A DNA stretch of 40,712 bases from Fomitopsis serialis (Eukaryota; Basidiomycota; Agaricomycetes; Polyporales; Fomitopsidaceae): assembly GCF_022376445.1 (NCBI RefSeq), contig NW_025955317.1, forward strand, positions 1-40,712, read 5' to 3'. Below are positions 31,794 through 40,712 of the stretch, in pieces. The notes below the pieces were generated by a model. That model did no database searches. It saw only the letters and a program-made list of their open reading frames with translations, and was not told the origin of the DNA. Numbering within the stretch: the stretch's first letter is position 1; each line of letters starts with the position of its first letter. The translations under genes were made by a program, and so were the position numbers.

Positions 31794-34133
31794 ATGTCTA
31801 ACGTCTTTCGGCCAAAGACCGTGGTCTTCCTGGCATCTGAGTAGGTCCTGTCGCTGGCGTCCTGTAGGCATAGCGCGCTTATCGGAAGCTCTCCAAAGCA
31901 GAGCGCTACCTAACTCGAACGCACTGATACCTCTCAATGTCCTTCAGATCCGCGAGGATTCAACCTATCTGACTTTACAGGACTCGCAGTACGAGGCTGT
32001 TCGACGTCACTTCGAGTTGGGGCGAGCAGAGATTATATCCGTAAAGTCCTTCTTAGCTCAGACAGGTAGCGACAGGTCAGTCATTCGTTGTACTAACCGA
32101 GAGCCGTGTGCAATTTTAACGATGTCCTATCAGCTACGATCTTCTGTTCATACCTGGCACGACAGATGTCATGAATTTCAAGCTGGAGTCCTCCGCCAAC
32201 CTTATACAGACAATGGTATGCGCTGGACTGAATTAATCTTCAGCTACTGACGTGACGACAGTATGGTGGTGGATTGGACATCATCGCTACGGGGAATGCC
32301 CGCCTCAGTAAGTGGACTATCTTTCAGTGTTCGGCGGAGCTACACTTACCAATTCACAGTGCTTGCCGCTTCTGGCCTATTGAACGACAGAATTGCGTCT
32401 TCTGCATCGCTCGAGTTGGATGAAACACACACGAGTACGACATTCACAGGTTTGGCGAACTACAACTGACGTGTCCCACCAGAAATGGCGCGGGCGTGGG
32501 ATTCTGAAGCCGCTGTCTTACGCGATGGTAAGCATCCACGACTTCATCGTAGCTATGAGAATTAATTGTTGCGTCGATAGTCCAGTTTTGGACTGCTACC
32601 GACACACCAGAGTCCCTGAGAACGGTCGGTATACTGTACAAAGCGGCTCGCCACGGTGACATAAGCGGCATCTTCCCGGGTTCTGTTTCGCGCAAGTTTC
32701 TGGGACATTCATCCCGTCGCACGGATGACACGCTAGGGGTGACGTCTACCCCCGCTGCCATGACATCCGGCGAAGATCTTGCTGCAGAAGTAGCAGGTCT
32801 CTCGTCTTCCGACGCAGACAAGGTCGCTAACCTCGTATTCCATTTCGCCATCCGCTTGGGTCTCGAAGGCTTTACGGATGCGTGCAACTCCATCTTGCTG
32901 ACGCTACTCAGCAGTTTCCCCAACGCGATCGAGAGCTTAGGTGACCCATGCTTGCGACCCATAGAGTTCATATGGGAAAGCTCCGGGCAGAGACCCACTG
33001 TATCATGGAACACGCCTTCCGCAGAGGATCTTGATATCTGGGATCGCGACATCCGCGACAGCTACAAACTCGTTGCCGAAGAAGACCGCGACGATATCCT
33101 CGAGTCCATCAAGCTCCGCATAGGCATCGATAACGATTGGTACCTCACGCCTTACACTCTGGCGGGTGCGATCGTGATGGCGCTCGATGCTGGCTGGGAT
33201 GAGCAAGCTCGTCAATGGATGCTAAAATTGTACGAAGCTTGACCCTCATAACGTTGCAGTGGATTCCGACTGACATCGACACTCAGAGTACAAGACGCTT
33301 GCAAAAGCCACATGAATGACGTCTGGACATTCGACATCGCGAGGTGGCGACCGTTGGTTAAGCTCTGCAGGACAGGCATCGTGGCCGAAGTTAGCGGGAG
33401 CACAGCTGAACGGGTAAGTCGTGGTGCGGAGCTCGTGAAGCAGGCGTTGCACTCCTTCCGTTCCACGACTACCTCTGCCGTCGGCCGATCTCAACAACAC
33501 ACCTCTGCACAAGAGATCGATGGCCTCCCTTGGAGCTCGCTCGTACCCATGCTCGAAGTCCTGAAGTGGGAACAGCACGCCACGCTGCTGAAGCCTCCCG
33601 CTGCCTCGTCTGCCATCCAAGACGCGGAACGGCGGCTCGGCGTCGTGCTTCCCGAGGACTACAAGGGATTCCTCCTCGTCTCCAATGGCATCGAATTCAT
33701 GCCATCCATCGACTCCCCAGGTTTCATGTCTGTAGAAGAGCTCGAATGGCAAGCAGCGGATGAACTCGGCTTAGACGCGTTCCGCGTTGACCTAGGGTGC
33801 AAGACTGACCCCGCCGAGTATGAGCGCTTGCCAAAGATGGACCGCGTGCTGGTCATCTCGGACCCGGAATGCGAGGAGCAAGTGTGGTATGTGGATCCGG
33901 AGACCGTTACAGAGGCGATCCGAGTCCTCAAGGCGGAAGGACGGAGCGACGAGGTTGTCGGACAGCCTGGGTGGCGGTACGTTACACAGTTGGCAAGATG
34001 CGACCGATGCTGACATTAGTTCTACAGGGCGGTCTTCTGGGTGAGTCACATGCCGGACCTGAGATGGCTGAAGAGTATCCGCGAGTATATGGAGGGTCTT
34101 GCGCGCAAGGCCGACAAGGCAGGTACAAAGTGA
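31794..34133 (+). CDS. SMI1/KNR4-domain protein, copy C
   Basis: Nine exons read 31794-31840, 31902-32075, 32134-32215, 32262-32307, 32360-32434, 32483-32527, 32581-33229, 33287-33976 and 34028-34133, in frame for 637 residues. Exons 3-5 have the same lengths as in copy A (82, 46, 75). The start exon gives MSNVFRPKTVVFLASE. Shared blocks are PLNVLQIREDSTYL, YDLLFIPG, GGGLDIIATGNARL, LAASGLLNDRIASSASLEL, QFWTATDTPESLRTVGILY and LGLEGFTDACNS. The SMI1/KNR4 domain has LLKPPAASSAIQDAERRLG, LPEDYKGFLLVSNG and PGFMSVEELEWQ. The C-terminal helix is AVFWVSHMPDLRWLKS. It is divergent from copy B, with the transposon nest between them. No frame break is seen. The cellular role is unknown; signalling scaffold by analogy with yeast Knr4. 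Confidence 0.87.
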
Positions 34134-35183
34134 GGATTATCCAAGTTTTGCGACACTTTCCGCCAACCGTGTTACCGATGCGGGTTCCCACTACTGCACC
34201 TCCAAGGCTGATAAAATAGTGTCGTGTGGTTGAATGTCATTACTCGTAAACAATTGGGCATACTGCGAGATTGAAGACAGGGATATATTAGGTGGTGAGT
34301 TGCGGCCTGCTTTCCCAGCTTCCTGTGCCAGCGACTCGATATGTACCCTGAGGTTCTTATTCCGTTGCAGCTCCGGAGCCTAGCCTGTGATTTACGGCGG
34401 CACTGTTTCACTGGTCAAGAAATCTTCGAGAAGTATGCGCAGCGCACTTTATAAAGGTCCGCGGCGTTTCGCAACCTCAAAAGACATACTTACATCGCGA
34501 GCGGCCAACTCGGAAAGTCTTGAGTTCAAGTAGCGATCAGATCACGATCGTACTACGCGGGCGCACCCCAGCATATCTACGACATTGAATATGGCAACCC
34601 CGACTGCCCGTTTGGAGGCCGGTCGCCCAGGGATGATCTAAGTGGCCTTTGTGTGAGTCGCAGCTAAGTCGCAGCTTCAGAATCTTGATACCTCAGTAAC
34701 GCTCTTGCTAGCTTCTGAGGTTGAACGTTGAAGCCCCAGGTTGAAGAGGCTGTGATGTGTCGTGAGCAAACTTGAACGGTCGCTGTGTTTCCATCCAGTA
34801 CCACCAGTGTGCACATCGTCAACGTTACTGTCTCAGTGGGCTCGAAGCCCAGGTCTGTCAGTACGGCGGTTATGCAATCATGCCGCCGGACTAGTGAGGC
34901 TTACTTTGCGCCCGACTCGGCGTATCCGTTTCGGTGAGTGGCTCTGAGACATCTGTTTTACTGAACATCGTAGCGCCACTACGCAGCTGTATTGTGAGTG
35001 TTTCAGTGTCTCTTTGAATTGATCTCATGCCGATAGCACATGCAGAACGTCCAGCTTCTCCTGGGGAAACGCTCTCCCCATGCGTTATAAAGCTCTACGG
35101 TCGATGGCTGGACTTCAGGCTGGTCCTCTACTTCGACGTCCCACCTTCAGCGATCTTACTCGTCTCCATTCGTATTTCTCTCC
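34134..35183. other. Intergenic stretch between copy C and the first NucA/NucB-like gene
   Basis: This 1050-base stretch holds one SMI1/KNR4 exon relic (34305-34384, listed separately). Otherwise no gene is recognised. Confidence 0.55.
34305..34384 (-). pseudogene. Orphan last-exon fragment of an SMI1/KNR4-domain gene
   Basis: On the minus strand this piece reads PELQRNKNLRVHIESLAQE and GKAG, which matches the last exon of copy D (PELQWHKNFRVYIESVAQQ) at about three bases in four. No matching SMI1 domain lies upstream of it. It is a remnant of a fifth copy, or a duplicated 3' end. Confidence 0.7.
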
Positions 35184-36310
35184 ATGGCGCGCATTGCAAT
35201 CGTACTTACCCTTCTTTACTTATGTTATGCTGCCGCAGCCACTGCAGTTCTCCCCGGTGCATGCAAGGTCAGACGTGGAGGAACAACTGCGCCTCTTGCT
35301 GCACGTGCTTGCGGCCGCGAGGTTGGCAACGATGACAAACTCAGACACGATCTGTATGTTCTCCGTGGAGCCATTCTTCCTAGACTGATAGCAGTGGTCA
35401 GCAGGAGGCACGAGGATCAGGTTCTCAACGAGCACATACTGGACTCAGGTCATCACATCCATCTACGGGAACGCCTCAGTCCCTTGGGAGGATGGAGAGG
35501 GAGTCCGTATACATGTGCTTTCGGAGCGTGAAAACCCACAAGTTGTCTTCAAGTGCAGCGAGATGAAGGAAGTTTGCGTACTACCTTTCATCCAAGTACG
35601 GTATTCATAGCACTCATCATGCGGTTTTCATTCACAGCAGAATATGTGCTACGGGATCACATGTATGTGCAGCAGTTCCTATGACAAACCGATGTGCACC
35701 TGACCATATAGACAGGCAGAGAGCTCCCTGATACGTTGACCAAGCATTCCGCCGGGAAGGAGCCTGATGACGCACGCAAGAGAAACAAATGCGGGTCGAA
35801 GAAGCCGAACCGCTGCAGCAAGGATTTCGGAGGGTAAGTGCAAATTATCTTCAGAGTGACCACGTCACTCAAGTTCCTATGTGTGGACAGCACGGGAAAA
35901 GGACCCTCGGGTATGAGTTGTGACGAATACCCCTTCGCTACTACGCTGGAAGGGCAGCAGGATCCGAGCAAATCAGTTACGAGTGAGTAAACAAATGTGT
36001 CTTTCATCCACCAAGAGCTTCCGCCCTGACCTCTCATGATGTCTTAGGATGTGTTCCCCAAAGAGAGAATAGTAGTAAGATTGTTCATCAAACAAGCAAA
36101 CAATGCCGTCATTGATCTATTTATCCAGTCCAAGGTGGAACACTCGGCGTGGTGAAGAAATATGGCGACGGCACTGCATTCGACGTACTGTTCGATTTCG
36201 GCGCCGGCCCGGTTCGTGCATCCAGCGGAGGAGGGGTAGACTACTGCAAGGCTAAGTTGCACACAGATTCTGTGTGCCAGCAGACAGATACATGGCAACA
36301 GAATAGTTGA
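35184..36310 (+). CDS. Secreted NucA/NucB-type nuclease-like protein, first copy; exon 2 frame doubtful
   Basis: Exons read 35184-35353, 35405-35577, 35638-35662, 35716-35833, 35891-35982, 36048-36074 and 36129-36310. The start MARIAIVLTLLYLCYAAAAT is a signal peptide. Exons 4-7 give KCGSKKPNRCSKDFG, GMSCDEYPFATTLEG, CVPQRENSIQGGTLGVV and FDVLFDFGAGPVRASS. The CDEYPFA, C-P--EN-IQGG pattern is that of the DNase NucA/NucB domain, whose CDEYP block carries a catalytic Glu. Many Cys suit an extracellular protein. Exon 2 is 173 bases against 190 in the second copy, a difference not divisible by three. It starts in the frame RHEDQVLNEHILDSG but ends in IYGNASVPWEDGEGVRIHV, so there is either an indel or a different acceptor (near 35414). 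Confidence 0.75.
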
Positions 36311-36722
36311 GCTTGTATTGAATACCTGTGTTTCAGTTCTGCGATACGGTTCAACGAAGCCTGACGGCCATTCGGAATGGAGGTCTCAGAGCTGTTTCGA
36401 GTCGTAGCGCGAGGCAGTTACATAGCAAGCTAAACGTGTCCGTGACGGATGTTGAGCGGGAGTGGTACTCGTTGCGATCCATTTCGACGTCCTCTACCGG
36501 CTGATTTTAGGGGGACATCTGCTCAGTCTCGCCGAGCTTCCCTGAGACCCTGTGTATGATGTTACGTAGAGGCAACAGCACGACACATCCCGGGCATCGG
36601 ACCGTGCCTTCCACCACAACGCGCTAGATTGCGGGTCGGTCGAATGGGAATATGCGGGAAAGTTTCGCATTAACCTTGGGTGCAAGATGCTCCGCACATT
36701 ACTACAAACATGTCGGAATATA
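36311..36722. other. Intergenic stretch between convergent genes
   Basis: This 412-base stretch holds the 3' flanks of the first NucA/NucB-like gene and SMI1/KNR4 copy D. Nothing else is supported. Confidence 0.55.
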
Positions 36723-39011
36723 TTATACATCGAGTTGTGCACCCGCCTTCTCGGCTTGCTGCGCCACCGACTCAATATAAACCCTGAAGTTCTTGTGCCA
36801 CTGCAGCTCCGGAGCCCAGTGGAGGAAGAAAACCGGCCTAGGACGAAATGAGTCGTGAAGACAGCTAAGAACGCCTGCAGTACCCACCGCCATTCGCGTT
36901 CCCCGACCGACTCATCCGACCGGCCCAAGCCCTTGAGTGCCTGGATCGCTTCGGCAACCGTGTCAGGCTCGACATACCACATCATCTCCTCGCCGGGCTC
37001 CGATATGGTCAGCACCCGTTTCATACTAGGGAGTTGTTCTTCCTCTGCAAGATCCACTTCACATCCGAGGGTCACGCGAACCCAGTCCAGGCCGAGGTCG
37101 TCGGGGCTCTCCCAGCACAAGTCTTCGACACATTTGAACCCGGGCGCATCGATCGACAGGTCGTTCGTGCCATTCGAGATGAGCAGGAAGTCCTTGTAAT
37201 CAGATGGAAGCTCGACGCCTAGGCGTTGCTCAGCCTCGCGGATGGCCGACGGAGAGGCGGGCGGGCGGATGATCGTCTCGTAGATACCTTCCAGCTTGAA
37301 GATGTCAAGCATACGCACCAGCGCCGACCACGGGGCACCGGCGAACCTCTGCGCGGTCGCGCACTGCTGTTTTTCGACCACCGCTGATGTCTCAGGGAAA
37401 TCGAGAAGCGCTTGCTTGATCGTGGCCGCGTCCTGCTCTGCCTGCGACGTGGTGTGGCCGGTGATCTCGGCCACGACGCCTGTGAGGGCGAAGTCGACGA
37501 GCGCTCGGCATGCTCCAACCTGAGAGGGCCAAAGGAAGTCCTGCACCATGGCGCCCTGCACACTACAACTAATTCAGCTCACGCGAAGCCATGAGAGAAA
37601 CGTTGCCCACAGCAGGGTCATCCACTGACGAGCTTCGTTGACCCAGCCCGCCTCTACTGCCATCACAATTGCACCTGGAGTGGTGTACGGATAGAGCAGC
37701 CGATCCCGGCCGAGCGATACGCGGACCTTGAACGACTCGAGAAGGTCGAGCCGGTCCTCTTCTCCAGACGGGATACGGTAGTTCTCGCGTCTGTCCCGAT
37801 CCCATGTGTCCAGCTCTTCTGGTGCGACTTCCCATGGGACCGCCGGCCTCTCGCCAGCACTTCGCCAGACACATTCAAGAGGCATGATTCCATGCGCTCC
37901 GAGCGTGGTGTACAGGTTCGGGAAGATCGCCAACAGGGATTGTATCACCGTGTTGCAGGACGCTACATGCCCCTCCAGGGCAAGGCAAAGGGCAAAGTTC
38001 GCGACGGGATCGACAAATTGTTTTGCGTCTGCCCGTGAGTACTGAGCAATCATACCAGCGATATCTGCGGCAGGTGTGGCGGAGGGCATCGGGACGGGGG
38101 GACTGTCCAGGTCACCACGTTCCTGGAAGGCGTGCGCCGGAAACTGCGCGGGTATTCCGCCCTTCGAGTCGGCTTTGTACAGATATGCGAGGGACCTGAG
38201 CGCTGTAGCAGAATCATCGGCTGTCCAAAAGAATCCTGCCAACGCATGTCAATCAGGGTCAGCATCGTGTCATAGAAACTGGTACTGACTATCGCGGACG
38301 ATCTCGTCACCTCGCCACCCAGCAGCGAGGTCTAACAGAACAATGAGACACAAGGATATGGGAGTTTGTCGATGACCTACCACGGTAGTTGTCATCGAGA
38401 TCAAGTGAAGCAGACGAAGCGACACTTTCTTTAAGGACACCAGAGGCAGCGAGCACTGGCACAAAATCAGTGAGTAGAACAGTCTTACGACAGTGACTCT
38501 GCTCTTACAGAGTCTGCCAATACCTGTGGCAAATACATCTACGCCCTCGCGATACTGAGACTCTATCAGTCCATGCAACTACATTTATTGTATGACACGT
38601 ACCAGTGATCGGATGACAGCGACCCACGTAGATTCGTCCGCTTTTATATCACCCACATGCCCCGGTATGAAGACTAGCTTGTGATTCGGCCTGTATCGCA
38701 CGTTACTCAACATGGGAGGGTGGTCAGGTACTGAAGTACTGACCCGTCGCGTTCGCTTCGCTCGACGTATGTTTGGGCATTGACAAGGTCTGCTTGCTGC
38801 ACGCAGCGACGGATATGTTCTGCATGCGAATCGTCCAGATACAGATATGTAGCAGTCTTGCGGATCTTGAGCATGTCCAGGAACAGCAACGAGGTCTCGG
38901 TGAGTTCACTTGCATCAATGGTCAAAGTCGTGAACCGTGACGAAGGCGGACTAGCACTAGCACTACTCACCTCGAGACCACCACGACAGCTTCCGTTTCT
39001 GATTCAGTCAT
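36723..39011 (-). CDS. SMI1/KNR4-domain protein, copy D
   Basis: Nine exons on the minus strand read 38971-39011, 38744-38908, 38603-38690, 38509-38554, 38381-38455, 38290-38331, 37611-38235, 36888-37562 and 36723-36837, in frame for 623 residues, the same length as copy A. The start gives MTESETEAVVVVSSELTE, then LLFLDMLKIRKTATYLYLDD, HKLVFIPG, VDVFATGIGRL, VLAASGVLKESVASSASLDL, FFWTADDSATALRSLAYLY and LALEGHVASCNTVI. The SMI1/KNR4 domain has RPPASPSAIREAEQRLG, LPSDYKDFLLISNG and PGFKCVEDLCWE. The C-terminal helix is PVFFLHWAPELQWHKN and ends AQLDV. All nine junctions match copies A and C in phase. It is probably soluble and intracellular; the function is not known in mushrooms. Confidence 0.88.
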
Positions 39012-40099
39012 AATAGGCGACTTGGATGAGTAGGACCGGAGTTCGTCCGGAGGATGCCAGTGGGGATGTTGCTGTCAGTGACTGGGAGTTTTGTGGATGC
39101 TGTTTCGTTCGATGCCAGTGGGTGACAGATAGATCCAGCAGATGGACTGCGCATTGCACGAAGAGCGCACAGCCGCATCCATAACATCGACTGCCATACT
39201 TGCTACTGATGCTGCCCCGGCCAACTCGGAGAGTGACTTGTTGCCATGTTGTACCAAGTTGCAATTGATTGCGAGCCTGAGCGGAGGGGCACTGTATCAC
39301 CCTCCTCCCCGATTTAGCAACGCTGTCGTTTGGCGCCTCGCCTTCTCCGACTCGCCACCGTGACCACTGACAACAGCGCTAGCGCTCTGGGCTGGTTCCT
39401 ACCGTGTGCATACCCTCAGCGCTCACTTCCACTGCCTACTAGTAGCAGGCCTCAGCATTGTCTCAGAGTCGTCAACTGTCTCTGACGAGATGCAGCCCTC
39501 GGCTCGTTTACCACCACTGGACGTTCAGATAGACAGCTGCTGAATCCTGATGTACGCCGTCCTCATGATGAACTTCCTGTTCGTCTGGTCTTCACAATGA
39601 TACGTATCTGTCAGCTGTCGTCGTCAAGAACTTGTTGAGCGCTCATGTGTTGGCGGTAGGTACTGATGCAGATGATTCAGTGAACTCCTCTTCCTCTATG
39701 TTATATCCCCAATTCAAGTTTGGCAAGTTACAGCCCAGCAGCATAAATGTTATCACCTCAAAAATGCATACGCCGTGGTAGCAACCCTGAGCCCGTGTGT
39801 TGTTAGTTGAGCTCATCATTATGATCTCGTTCTTGTGCAAATTTGCAGCATCTGTTGACCGCTACCGTAGATGCCAGTGGTATACAGTGTGACTGAAGTG
39901 TCGGAGATGCATCGAATGTGGAACTTGAAAGGACAGCCCCGGACAGTGCGGCGGGTGCACTCACCGTTACTTGGAACGCCCTCACGAAGGCGCGCATGCA
40001 CTATTAAAAACCAGAGTACCATAGCCAAACCTCAGGCTGGTCCTTCCCCCCACGTAATATCTCGAATCTTTTCTAATACTTCCTATTCGACTTCTCTTG
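39012..40099. other. Divergent intergenic stretch between copy D and the second NucA/NucB-like gene
   Basis: This 1088-base stretch is the 5' flank of both genes. No further gene is recognised. Confidence 0.55.
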
Positions 40100-40712
40100 A
40101 TGACGCGCATTGTCTTCATTCTTGCGCTCGTGTGTTTGACCTACACTACTGCAGCCATGTTGGACCCCACTGCGTGCAAGATCACGCGCGGAGGAACGAC
40201 TGCTCCCCTGGCTGCACGAGCCTGTGGTCATGATGTGGACGTTGAAAATAGGTATGATCTGTATGCATTCCACATATCGCTTTATGAAAGTACTAACATG
40301 GTGATTGATAGACATGACGATGATCGTGTCTTCGCTGGCCTTAATGTGTCCTCGCAAGAGGAGCCCCCGACTCGGACAATCTACGGAAACACCACTGTCC
40401 CTTGGGAAGAGGGCGAGACGGTCCGTATACACGTGCTGTCGGAGCGCAGTAACCCACAAGTTGTGTTCAACTGTGGGGCCAATGGCATGCCCGACATCTG
40501 CGTACGTTCTCCATTCATATCATGCACTCGTCGTGATCCTCACCATGATATTTGCATCGCAGCAAAATATGTGCTATGGGATCACGTGTACGGCGTTGCA
40601 TGAACATTAGTCCTGAATACTGAGACGATTCACAGGCAAGGGTCGCCCTGATACATTGACCAAGAACACCAACACGAAGCTCGCAGATGCTGCACGCAGA
40701 AGAATCAATGTG
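40100..40712 (+). CDS. Secreted NucA/NucB-type protein, second copy, cut by the window end
   Basis: Exons read 40100-40251, 40312-40501, 40563-40587 and 40636 onward, open at the edge. The start MTRIVFILALVCLTYTTAA is a signal peptide, followed by CKITRGGTTAPLAARACG, which is also in the first copy. Exon 2 gives IYGNTTVPWEEGETVRIHV and LSERSNPQVVFNCG. The 25-base exon 3 gives QNMCYGIT. Exon 4 starts CKGRPDTLTKNTNTKLADA. The nuclease block itself (CDEYPFA) would lie beyond the window, so the domain call rests on the close match with the first copy. Its exon 2 is in frame, unlike the first copy. Introns have clear branch sites (TACTAAC before 40311). Confidence 0.78.

Noticed and set aside
1..40712. 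CRISPR array, bacterial operon or plasmid features
   Set aside because: The many short GT-AG introns and basidiomycete gene families show a fungal nuclear sequence; no regularly spaced direct repeats were seen.

Overview
The window is nuclear DNA of a mushroom-forming basidiomycete (Agaricomycetes). Genes are split by many introns of about 40-60 bases with GT...AG ends. The left 18.5 kb is a pheromone/pheromone-receptor (B-type) mating locus. No species is assigned; family calls come from reading translated motifs, not from a search.

Region 1 (1-18.5 kb): six STE3-type seven-transmembrane receptors (R1-R6) and five short CAAX pheromone precursors (P1-P5). The receptors alternate between two structural classes. 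R1, R3 and R5 (class I) have a 199-201 base exon 1 and an unbroken 180 base exon 2. R2, R4 and R6 (class II) have a longer exon 1 and an extra intron in the region matching exon 2. Two blocks share one layout: class I receptor (+), pheromone (-), class II receptor (+), namely R1-P1-R2 and R5-P4-R6, with nearly equal spacings. R3 and R4 are a divergent class I/class II pair. P2 and P3 are a divergent pheromone pair. R1 has a frame break in exon 1. In the expected system, farnesylated peptides from P1-P5 would be sensed by compatible, non-self receptors and signal through a G protein and MAP kinase. A four-exon RGG-rich gene (16.7-17.6 kb) and P5 close the locus. A 2.3 kb stretch with no recognised gene follows.

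Region 2 (20.8-39 kb): four paralogues (A-D) of a nine-exon SMI1/KNR4-domain gene, plus an orphan final-exon fragment. A and D both resolve to 623 residues and C to 637. B has two frame breaks in its largest exon and is probably a pseudogene or mis-assembled there.

Region 3 (26.3-31.2 kb): a three-level nest of DNA transposons between the divergent copies B and C. The outer element has 18 bp termini, a TCT target duplication and many ATGTTC motifs. It contains a TA-flanked element encoding a 750-residue DDE transposase and a near-perfect 1147 bp foldback element with 504/505 base arms and a 9 bp target duplication.

Region 4 (35.2-36.3 kb and from 40.1 kb): two paralogous secreted proteins with a DNase NucA/NucB-type domain. 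The first has a frame problem in exon 2; the second runs off the window.
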